5,705 nt of DNA from Moraxellaceae bacterium (lineage in GTDB: Bacteria; Pseudomonadota; Gammaproteobacteria; Pseudomonadales; UBA3067): the NCBI GenBank assembly GCA_002401525.1, contig NVTH01000014.1, positions 23,693-29,397 of the forward strand, in the 5' to 3' direction. Positions within the stretch are counted from its first letter, which is position 1. Each line of letters starts with the position of its first letter. Below the pieces are notes generated by a model. That model did not search any database, was not told the origin of the DNA, and saw only the letters and a list, made by a program, of their open reading frames with translations. Shown in pieces: positions 1 through 5,395 of the stretch. The translations under genes and the position numbers were made by a program.

Positions 1-54
1 GATCGCTTGGACATTAAAGAATAAACCGTCGTTTCAGCGAAGGTGGGCAATAGC

Positions 55-86
55 GTGTTTGTAACGGCGAGTGTTTGTAAAGAAGA
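55..86. repeat. 16-bp direct repeat, two copies
   Basis: GTGTTTGTAACGGCGA (55-70) is followed directly by GTGTTTGTAAAGAAGA (71-86), with 13 of 16 bases identical. It lies downstream of the thioredoxin-like gene in otherwise featureless sequence. No terminator hairpin with a T tract is visible between 1 and 112 on either strand. Confidence 0.6.
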
Positions 87-112
87 GCACTTATAAAAGG
101 CAGCGCATCAAA

Positions 113-664
113 TCATTCAATCCAAGCTTCAATTTTATCCTGTTTGATAATACCGCTACGGCCCACATATTCCCCCGTGGCGGAATAAAAATAGGTTCGC
201 GGTAATTCCCCAGACCAACCGGGATCAATTTCATAACGCAACGGCTCGACAAAAGCATCCGCGAATTGCCAATGCTCGAGCATAGCCACGCCCATTTTTT
301 CCACCACTCGTCGCACCTCGTCATTCAACGCCATAGCATCGGTAGAAATCAGTACAACGTCTAAAGCAGGATAACTTGCCTTTACTCTACGCCACATCTC
401 TAGCTCTTCGTAACACGGAGGGCAATCGACAGACCAAAGTACCACGATAAACGCACTGCCCTTTCGCTGGGATTTTATCGTTTCCATACTGCCTTTCGAA
501 AAAGGCTTCAGTTGCAAGGCAAACGGCGTCTTTATTGGGGATTTTTCCCCATCATTTAATTCTGAAGTTGTATCGAACTCGGTTCCGACCACACCCAAGG
601 TAATACCCGGTACCACACATAAAAAACTTAGACTCAAAAAAATAAATGCTACGCGATGTTTCAT
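113..664 (-). CDS. Secreted TlpA/redoxin-like thioredoxin-fold protein (CPPC)
   Basis: A 183-residue thioredoxin-fold protein, probably a periplasmic thiol-disulfide reductase or metallochaperone-like redoxin of the TlpA/ResA type. Residues 1-24 form a signal peptide (basic MKHR, then a hydrophobic core). The active site is C81-P-P-C84 in the context LWSVDCPPCYEEL, after the beta strand AFIVVLW. A second strand (LDVVLIST, 101-108) and the cis-proline loop GELPRTYFY (P155) complete the fold. The start is well supported: AGGGGG (673-678) lies 8 bases upstream, and the ATG overlaps the preceding propeller gene's stop (TAATG), implying translational coupling. CPPC rather than CGPC or CEPC is usual for several TlpA-like proteins. 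Inference: it reduces or metallates the cysteine motifs of the neighbouring propeller. Its real partner cannot be read from sequence. The family call is strong; the specific role is open. Confidence 0.9.
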   Translation of the reverse strand: MKHRVAFIFLSLSFLCVVPGITLGVVGTEFDTTSELNDGEKSPIKTPFALQLKPFSKGSMETIKSQRKGSAFIVVLWSVDCPPCYEELEMWRRVKASYPALDVVLISTDAMALNDEVRRVVEKMGVAMLEHWQFADAFVEPLRYEIDPGWSGELPRTYFYSATGEYVGRSGIIKQDKIEAWIE

Positions 665-2010
665 TAGTAATTCCCCCTGCTCAACGTTGAAACAGCAGTG
701 CCATCATCGAACATTACAGGGTCTAATTTCAATAAACGTTGACCTTGGTCAACGGTGTGCCATGAAACAAACGCATCTTGGTCTTTCGCTAACAAAAACC
801 CATGATCGGATGCATTCGCTGTCTTTGCGATGACAGTCGGTCGCCCCCAAGACCGCCCTCGATCCAAAGACCTCATGACATAAAGAGTGGTCTCATTGCC
901 ATCAAATGATTTCCACACCACATAGACATTCTTTTCAATGGCCAAGACATGAGGGTGCTGTGCTGGCAAAGAGCCGTCACCCAGCTTAACTGGTTCCGAA
1001 AAACTTGCCCCTTGATTAGTAGAGTGAGCGTAAAAACTTCCTTTTCGAGACTCTCCTTGGGTAAACCACACCATGTGGTAATTATCTAATTTATCGATAC
1101 TCAAAGACGGTCCATGGTGTGGGCACGCATTGATACGCCAACCATCATCGGTGACTCGCATCGGTGCTGCCAACTTAGATTTCGAAACAAAGCGAACCAT
1201 GCCATGATCACGATTATCCGCGCCGTAGACATGCCGCCACAAAATCACGGGCAAATCATGTGGGTCTAACGTGATAGCGATGCGACAACACTGACAACTG
1301 TGGTCTTGGATTTTTACATTGGACTGAAAACTCAGACCCTCATCGTCAGACAACGCATAATAAACACTGGAACCAATAAACCCCTCTGCCCTGGTATTTA
1401 TTCGCTGATCAGCCACTTTATCTCTCGAATCCAACCACACCATGTAAACATCACCCTGTTGATTCACGGCTAATACCGGAAAACTGTGACCAATCATTTC
1501 TCGGTTATCATTGACAGTAATCGGCGCGGAGAAGCGCTTGCCGCCATCGATGGATCGACTAAAGCGAACATTGCCAGAGAATCGTTTTTCAAGGTTTTGC
1601 GCATAGCTCACATAAACGTTGCCATTGTTTGCCACCACAATATTTGGCCGCGCCTCACTGTTGCTGGAAATATTCTCAGCTTGTTGGTTCACCTTGACCG
1701 GCTCGCTATAGGATTTGCCTAAATCATCGGAGTAATTCACATAAAGGGCCTGCCCAAAAATCCACACCGCCCACAAACGACCTTGCCCATCAAAAGACGC
1801 AGTCACAGAAGTGGCTTGATGAATATTCGCCGGCCCTTTTACCACTGATTCCGCAGTGTGAGCCATATGACCATGGGATCTTGTAGCATTATGAGAATTT
1901 GCGAGCGCAAAATAAGACGCCCCCATTAATCCAATACCCAGCATTAAGCGAACCACACCGATCCAATGCACGCTAGATTTCGGAAAGCGAAACCACAAAT
2001 CCAATTTCAT
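664..2010 (-). CDS. Secreted Asp-box (BNR/sialidase-like) beta-propeller with Cys/His motifs
   Basis: A sialidase-fold beta-propeller protein, exported from the cytoplasm. I start it at the ATG at 2010 (448 residues), which has GGA 8 bases upstream; the ATG at 2028 adds six residues but has no Shine-Dalgarno. Residues about 16-37 form the hydrophobic core of an N-terminal signal or anchor, followed by a His/Met-rich stretch (HxHMxH near 46-51). Five Asp-box repeats (S-x-D/N-x-G-x-x-aromatic) lie near residues 94, 153, 221, 330 and 381. Two unusual motifs stand out: HSCQCCR (Cys 239, 241, 242) and ACPHHGP (Cys 296, His 298-299). I see no FRIP-type motif or clear sialidase catalytic Tyr/Glu/Arg set, so true sialidase activity is doubtful although databases may use that name. 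It lies between the receptor and the thioredoxin on one strand. Inference: an extracytoplasmic metal-binding or redox-linked partner of the receptor. Confidence 0.82.
   Translation of the reverse strand: MKLDLWFRFPKSSVHWIGVVRLMLGIGLMGASYFALANSHNATRSHGHMAHTAESVVKGPANIHQATSVTASFDGQGRLWAVWIFGQALYVNYSDDLGKSYSEPVKVNQQAENISSNSEARPNIVVANNGNVYVSYAQNLEKRFSGNVRFSRSIDGGKRFSAPITVNDNREMIGHSFPVLAVNQQGDVYMVWLDSRDKVADQRINTRAEGFIGSSVYYALSDDEGLSFQSNVKIQDHSCQCCRIAITLDPHDLPVILWRHVYGADNRDHGMVRFVSKSKLAAPMRVTDDGWRINACPHHGPSLSIDKLDNYHMVWFTQGESRKGSFYAHSTNQGASFSEPVKLGDGSLPAQHPHVLAIEKNVYVVWKSFDGNETTLYVMRSLDRGRSWGRPTVIAKTANASDHGFLLAKDQDAFVSWHTVDQGQRLLKLDPVMFDDGTAVSTLSRGNY
673..678 (-). promoter_or_regulatory. Ribosome binding site of the thioredoxin-like gene
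   Basis: AGGGGG on the minus strand lies 8 bases before the ATG at 664, inside the last codons of the propeller gene. It is a strong Shine-Dalgarno and fixes this start. Together with the one-base TAATG overlap it supports coupled translation of the two proteins. Confidence 0.7.
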
Positions 2011-2035
2011 GACATTAATCCAACACATGATGATA

Positions 2036-2100
2036 GTTAAAAAGCATTGTTAAAAAACACCGTTAAAAAACACCGTTAAAAAACACAGTTAAAAAGTATA
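2036..2100. repeat. Five tandem 13-bp repeats at receptor-propeller junction
   Basis: Five contiguous 13-bp units start at 2036, 2049, 2062, 2075 and 2088. Units 2 and 3 are identical (GTTAAAAAACACC), unit 4 differs at its last base, and units 1 and 5 share GTTAAAAA but diverge after it. Unit 5 contains the last codons and the TAA stop of the receptor gene, so the array appears to have grown by duplicating the 3' end of that gene. On the transcribed minus strand each unit reads as a T5-6 tract followed by AAC. With a period of 13, the TAA triplets fall in all three frames. There is no GC-rich hairpin, so it is not a standard intrinsic terminator. Confidence 0.85.
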
Positions 2101-4146
2101 CTTCGCGCCAAGCAGTGCGGTTCTAGGTTTACCGGGGGTAAACTTAGGCCCCCACTTACTCGCAGTTTCAGCCCACTGCACGTCGGTAATATTCTGCAGC
2201 TTTGCATAAACTTCCAGCTGCATGCCAATAAAATAATTAGCCCGCACATTGTATAAGCGATGACCTGAATAAGTATTGTCATTCGCTTCATCAATAAAGT
2301 ATTCCCCTTGATGCACCCATTCCGTCACCAGCTGACCGCCGTTGAGAAGGCCTGGCTCATAGGCCAATTGAATATTAGCGTTATCCTGAGGTGCTAACGG
2401 GATTTCATTGCCACTTAAATCCCCCCAGTCCTCATATTTATGTTTCGCATAACTATAGGCCAAGCTCACCTTTAACTGTGGTGTCAATTGATAACCGCTG
2501 CCCAATTCAATACCAGAATGCCTTGTTTCCCCCACGTTTTCATTATGACTCACGCCGTCTGAATTCACGCCAACAATGTCATCCTTTTTTTCCATATAAT
2601 AAAGTGCTGCTTCATAAGACCACTGATCATTTCCATCTCCCCGCACACCCACTTCCGCGCTATTGACTTTAACTGGGTCTAGATTAGTAGAGTCTTGAGT
2701 CTTACCCGCTCGAAAAAGCTGCCCCGAGGTAGGGATACGAAATCCATGTCTCAATGCTCCGTATACCATCGCTTGCTCGCTTAATGCGTAGACAAGACTG
2801 AGCTTCGGGCTAAAATGATCCAAATCAACTTTGGTATCCGCCGGCCTAAGGTGCGAAGCGTTCGCAGTGACCACAGATAGCTTATTATCGTAATCATATT
2901 CAAAAGAGTCGTATCGTAATCCTGCCTGTACTTTTAGGCGGTCGTTGTATTGATGTTCAATCTGAACGTAGGGCGACGCGGCAGTAAAATCCGCATCGTA
3001 ATCGTAAAGTAACCCAGCCTCGGAATAGCTTAACCAATAAAACCCTTCTTCATCATCGGTGCGTTCAATATGTGTTTGCTGCTGATAACCTTGGGTGTAC
3101 TCTAAATCTATCCCCGTAACGAAGGTGGTATTATCGCTGGTATTCAGGCGGTATTTAATTAATGCCCCCACTGAGTCATGCCCACTTTGATTAATATGCG
3201 CGTTTGAAGAGTCTCCTCCTCTGCCAGAGTTAAGCGTCCAAGTCGCAATGTACTCAAGGTCATTGCTTCTTATAAAAGGATTCACACTTAATAGTCCGTT
3301 TTTACCCATGTCTTTTTCAATGGCCGAAGACAAACGAAATGCGCGCACATCGCGATAGCCCACTAAATTACCCGGCTGATCGGGATCATTATCAAAGTCT
3401 TCTTTTAGCAACCCAGAACCACCCGTGTTCATATCAAGCACGGTACCGGTTAGCACGGTGCCCACACGAACCCCACTCCCCACTTCAGTATGCCAAGAAG
3501 TGGTAAAGGCTTGCTTCTCAAATTCGGTATGCTCACGCCAGCCTTCATTACTGCTGATATCAAGGTCTGCCGTAAAGCCGCCTTTTTCAGTCACTTTTTT
3601 GCTTTTGATGTGGGTCCGTAACCAATCGTATTCACCGGCTTCGACGCCGAAACGAAGTAAGTCTTGCTCGGGCTTTTGCCCTGAAAGAATATTAACGATG
3701 CCGCCTACCGCTTCACTGCCGTATAAAGCGGAGCCGGGGCCTTTGAAAACCTCAGCGCCGTCTGCAGAAGCAGTATTCACCTCATACAAAGCATTGTGGT
3801 TAAAAAAGCCGGCCGAACGAGTAGGCACGCCATTTTCTAGGTATAAATACACCGGACCGTAGGAGATGGGCTGTCTTATTTGTACCGCAACCCCCTGGCC
3901 TGAGCTTCCCAACTGCACCACATTGACCCCAGGAATATGATTGAGGAGCTCTGCAGCATGTCCTGGATTAATTTGATCTACATCATCGCTGTCCACTACA
4001 CCAACGCTAGCGGAAGTCTCAGCCAAAGAAGTGGCCTCTCTGTTCGCCGTCACGCTAATCACATCCAAGCTTTTAACGTCATCCGCCAATGTCATGTCAA
4101 AATTCAGGATTAATAGACCCAACAAAAATAACTGCTCACGCTTCAT
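2089..4146 (-). CDS. TonB-dependent outer-membrane receptor
   Basis: A 685-residue TonB-dependent receptor, a full-length size for the family. It imports a scarce ligand across the outer membrane using energy from the TonB-ExbB-ExbD complex. Residues 1-21 are a signal peptide, with likely cleavage after TLA. A TonB-box-like segment (LDVISVTA, 27-34) sits right after the cleavage site. The plug covers about 36-160, with IPGVNV (71-76), IRQPISYGP (90-98) and the hallmark KGPGSALYGSEAVGGIVNI (135-153). The barrel follows, with typical segments such as GFRIPTSGQLF (468-478) and KLQNITD (649-655), and ends in the outer-membrane C-terminal phenylalanine (KYTF). The protein has no cysteine. AGGAAG (4151-4156) sets the start. 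The plug motif GFFNHNALYEVN (113-124) should allow subfamily placement, but I cannot name the ligand. I do not recognise the OprC/NosA copper-receptor signature. The genes around it suggest a metal or metal chelate. Confidence 0.95.
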   Translation of the reverse strand: MKREQLFLLGLLILNFDMTLADDVKSLDVISVTANREATSLAETSASVGVVDSDDVDQINPGHAAELLNHIPGVNVVQLGSSGQGVAVQIRQPISYGPVYLYLENGVPTRSAGFFNHNALYEVNTASADGAEVFKGPGSALYGSEAVGGIVNILSGQKPEQDLLRFGVEAGEYDWLRTHIKSKKVTEKGGFTADLDISSNEGWREHTEFEKQAFTTSWHTEVGSGVRVGTVLTGTVLDMNTGGSGLLKEDFDNDPDQPGNLVGYRDVRAFRLSSAIEKDMGKNGLLSVNPFIRSNDLEYIATWTLNSGRGGDSSNAHINQSGHDSVGALIKYRLNTSDNTTFVTGIDLEYTQGYQQQTHIERTDDEEGFYWLSYSEAGLLYDYDADFTAASPYVQIEHQYNDRLKVQAGLRYDSFEYDYDNKLSVVTANASHLRPADTKVDLDHFSPKLSLVYALSEQAMVYGALRHGFRIPTSGQLFRAGKTQDSTNLDPVKVNSAEVGVRGDGNDQWSYEAALYYMEKKDDIVGVNSDGVSHNENVGETRHSGIELGSGYQLTPQLKVSLAYSYAKHKYEDWGDLSGNEIPLAPQDNANIQLAYEPGLLNGGQLVTEWVHQGEYFIDEANDNTYSGHRLYNVRANYFIGMQLEVYAKLQNITDVQWAETASKWGPKFTPGKPRTALLGAKYTF

Positions 4147-4150
4147 CTAA

Positions 4151-4156
4151 CTTCCT
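4151..4156 (-). promoter_or_regulatory. Ribosome binding site of the TonB-dependent receptor
   Basis: AGGAAG on the minus strand, with its GGA core 6 bases before the ATG at 4146. It is a good Shine-Dalgarno and supports this start, which also gives a well-formed signal peptide. Confidence 0.7.
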
Positions 4157-4215
4157 TTCTTGTTATTTCGACCTAGAAACCACTTTCTAAGAGGGTAATG
4201 TCATGCTTTGAGAGG

Positions 4216-4244
4216 ATTTTGCGAAAATTTACTGTTTTGCACAA
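4216..4244 (-). promoter_or_regulatory. Weak candidate promoter for the receptor gene
   Basis: On the minus strand TTGTGC (4244-4239) and CAAAAT (4221-4216) are 17 bases apart, a sigma70-like arrangement with 3/6 and 4/6 matches to consensus. Transcription would begin near 4209, leaving a leader of about 60 bases. The palindrome at 4261-4275 would then centre near -59, a position typical of an activator. This is inference from weak boxes. Confidence 0.2.
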
Positions 4245-4260
4245 TAGGGCAAATTGACGC

Positions 4261-4275
4261 GCGACAATTTGTCGC
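4261..4275. promoter_or_regulatory. Perfect 15-bp palindrome, likely operator
   Basis: GCGACAA-T-TTGTCGC has two perfect 7-bp inverted arms around a single central base. It sits between divergent transcription units, where a dimeric regulator would be expected to bind. The arm core GACAA/TTGTC is loosely like sites of BlaI/MecI/CopY-type repressors, but the match is too short to assign a regulator. It is too small, and lacks a T tract, to be a terminator. Confidence 0.5.
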
Positions 4276-4395
4276 AGGTGATTTTTGACAGATCAAAAGA
4301 AACGCCATTGACATTAAAAGAAAAACAAAACAGAACAGAACTAAAAACAGAATGCTCCTTGCCTTAATTTCCGCTTTCAATCACATTGCAAAATA

Positions 4396-4408
4396 CTGCG
4401 ACAATATG
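4396..4408 (+). promoter_or_regulatory. Second half-site resembling the 4261 palindrome
   Basis: CTGCGACAATATG matches 11 of 13 positions of CTGCGACAAATTG, which is the minus-strand reading of 4265-4277. Only one arm is preserved here. Spaced about 130 bases from the palindrome and nearer to exbB, it could be a weaker second site for the same regulator, serving the plus-strand unit. The match could also be chance. Confidence 0.3.
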
Positions 4409-4462
4409 CCACATCGCTTGCCACAGTCATTGCCCGTATCCTTCAAGGCATTCAAGCAAGCT

Positions 4463-4495
4463 CCGGTTTAGATCCAGTTTAGACCCGGTTTAGCT
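4463..4495. repeat. Three tandem 11-bp repeats upstream of exbB
   Basis: Three contiguous 11-bp units (CCGGTTTAGAT, CCAGTTTAGAC, CCGGTTTAGCT) share the core CCRGTTTAG. They end 53 bases before the exbB start. The 11-bp period is close to one helical turn, so the cores face the same side of the DNA. An inverted CTAAAC follows at 4507-4512 and could pair with any of the GTTTAG cores in RNA (6 bp). They may be protein-binding iterons, a leader-RNA element, or simple slippage repeats. Confidence 0.75.
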
Positions 4496-4534
4496 CCAAC
4501 TAACGCCTAAACAATCCAATCATTAGGATTCACC

Positions 4535-4540
4535 AAAGGA
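4535..4540 (+). promoter_or_regulatory. Ribosome binding site deciding the TTG start of exbB
   Basis: AAAGGA ends 8 bases before the TTG at 4549. An in-frame TAA at 4543-4545 excludes any start further upstream, and the next residues match the expected short ExbB N-terminus, so TTG is the only sensible start. Confidence 0.75.
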
Positions 4541-4548
4541 AATAAAGA

Positions 4549-4989
4549 TTGATTGAACTATTAAAAATCGCCCTCGACCCTTTAGTGATTGGCTCGCTTT
4601 CTTTAATGAGCTTTCTTGTAGTGTGGGCTGCAGTGGAACGATTAATATTTTTAAATAAAGTGGACCTTCATCAATACACCCACATCAAAGCACTAAACAT
4701 CGACCTCACTAAAAATCTAACATTAATTTCAACCATTGCAGCCAATGCCCCTTACGTCGGTTTAGCAGGGACCGTGGGCGGCATCTTACTGACGTTTCAT
4801 GAAATTGGAGCCAACAGCGGGCAAGTATCCGTTGAAAACATTATGGTGGGCTTAGCACTCGCGCTCAAAGCCACTGCGTTGGGATTAGTGGTCGCGATCC
4901 CTGCGGTGCTATTTTACAACGGCTTGTTACGTAAAGTTGAGGTCGTCCAAGCGAGATGGGAAGTGATTAATGATTCAATCGGCGAGTAG
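4549..4989 (+). CDS. exbB: TonB-system energiser ExbB, short group-2 type (MotA/TolQ/ExbB family)
   Basis: An inner-membrane proton-channel subunit that works with ExbD to energise TonB. At 146 residues it is much shorter than Escherichia coli ExbB (244) and fits the short 'group 2' ExbB class. Three membrane segments are visible, at about 10-35, 57-83 and 98-125. The family hallmarks are APYVGLAGTVGGIL (67-80), with T75 at the position of the conserved channel threonine, and ALKATALGLVVAIPAVLFYN (105-124). By eye-alignment with GIAEALIATAIGL of E. coli, the membrane glutamate (E176 there) is Leu104 here and a lysine (K107) appears one turn later. It starts at a TTG with a good Shine-Dalgarno. 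exbD follows 12 bases after the stop, and the three plus-strand genes are surely one operon. TolQ or MotA assignment is less likely given ExbD and TonB next door. Confidence 0.92.
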   Translation: MIELLKIALDPLVIGSLSLMSFLVVWAAVERLIFLNKVDLHQYTHIKALNIDLTKNLTLISTIAANAPYVGLAGTVGGILLTFHEIGANSGQVSVENIMVGLALALKATALGLVVAIPAVLFYNGLLRKVEVVQARWEVINDSIGE

Positions 4990-5001
4990 ACAAATAGCCC
5001 T

Positions 5002-5379
5002 ATGAAACGTTTCGAAACCATTAATGTAATTCCTTTTATCGATATTATGCTAGTGCTGTTGGCTATCGTCCTCACCACTGCAACCTTTGTTGCGCAAGGA
5101 AAAATACAAATAAGTTTGCCTGTAAGCAGTGAAAGCGACGCTAGCACGGCACAAGCACCGGTGGAAATCAAAGTATCCGAAAGTGGCGCGTTTTTTATGC
5201 AGGACAAGCCCATTACTTTAGAAGGCCTTGACCAAGCGTTTTCAAAACTAGCCGTCACCGCCCCGCTTCTACTCAAAGTAGACAAAAGTGCGCAATTCGA
5301 TTTTTTCATTAAGCTTCTTAATTTAACCGAACGTCATCAATTAAAAAATATTGCTATTGCGACTCAATCGTCCGATTAG
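5002..5379 (+). CDS. exbD: TonB-system protein ExbD
   Basis: The 125-residue partner of ExbB. It has a short cytoplasmic N-terminus (about 8 residues), one membrane segment (about 9-31) and a periplasmic domain (about 45-122). The hallmark INVIPFIDIMLVLL (7-20) carries D14, equivalent to the essential proton-carrying Asp25 of E. coli ExbD. After the membrane come the ISLPVSS linker (37-43) and the periplasmic fold (VEIKVSESGAFF, PLLLKVDKSAQFDF). The length fits the short group-2 ExbD class. The ATG is the only start, because an in-frame TAG (the exbB stop itself) lies 12 bases upstream. No clear Shine-Dalgarno precedes it, so translation is probably coupled to exbB. A TolR identity is less likely because a tonB-like gene follows. 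Confidence 0.93.
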   Translation: MKRFETINVIPFIDIMLVLLAIVLTTATFVAQGKIQISLPVSSESDASTAQAPVEIKVSESGAFFMQDKPITLEGLDQAFSKLAVTAPLLLKVDKSAQFDFFIKLLNLTERHQLKNIAIATQSSD

Positions 5380-5395
5380 TAAAACAAACTAAATC

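Larger units (their letters stand above)
4147..4548. other. Divergent intergenic regulatory region
   Basis: These 402 bases separate the receptor unit (minus) from exbB (plus) and must hold both promoters. From left to right I see the receptor Shine-Dalgarno; a weak AT-rich palindrome ATTTTGCGAAAAT (4216-4228); a perfect 15-bp palindrome (4261-4275); two TTGACA hexamers on the plus strand (4285-4290 and 4308-4313), neither with a good -10 at standard spacing; an A-rich stretch (4314-4350); a half-site resembling the palindrome (4396-4408); a 9-bp near-repeat beginning TTCAAG (4442-4459); and the 11-bp tandem repeats (4463-4495). I find no convincing gene, tRNA or known riboswitch, and no clear Fur box. 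The only open frames are trivial. Confidence 0.6.

Noticed and set aside
1..24. Possible tail of a plus-strand gene (DRLDIKE then TAA)
   Set aside because: Seven codons ending in a stop at the window edge are too few to support a gene; a convergent neighbour is possible but unproven.
91..324. 77-codon minus-strand frame
   Set aside because: It overlaps the thioredoxin-like gene in another frame and shows no plausible protein features.
2036..2100. Intrinsic terminator or CRISPR-like array
   Set aside because: There is no GC-rich stem before the T tracts, and the 13-bp units are contiguous without spacers.
2076..2294. 72-codon minus-strand frame with a hydrophobic start
   Set aside because: It is an out-of-frame shadow inside the receptor's 3' end; its hydrophobic stretch comes from beta-strand codons read in another frame.
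3425..3862. 145-codon open frame on the plus strand
   Set aside because: It lies wholly antisense to the receptor plug and barrel, has no domain-like sequence, and the receptor frame is unambiguous.
4216..4228. AT-rich palindrome ATTTTGCGAAAAT
   Set aside because: Arms of five A/T bases occur often by chance in such sequence; noted only as part of the possible promoter.
4198..4257. 19-codon plus-strand frame in the intergenic region
   Set aside because: GAGGG lies too close to the ATG and the peptide has no recognisable features; chance is a sufficient explanation.
4147..4548. Fur box upstream of the receptor
   Set aside because: No convincing GATAAT-type 19-bp match was found by eye on either strand.
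4914..5309. 131-codon minus-strand frame
   Set aside because: It is antisense to exbD and the end of exbB, both clearly real.
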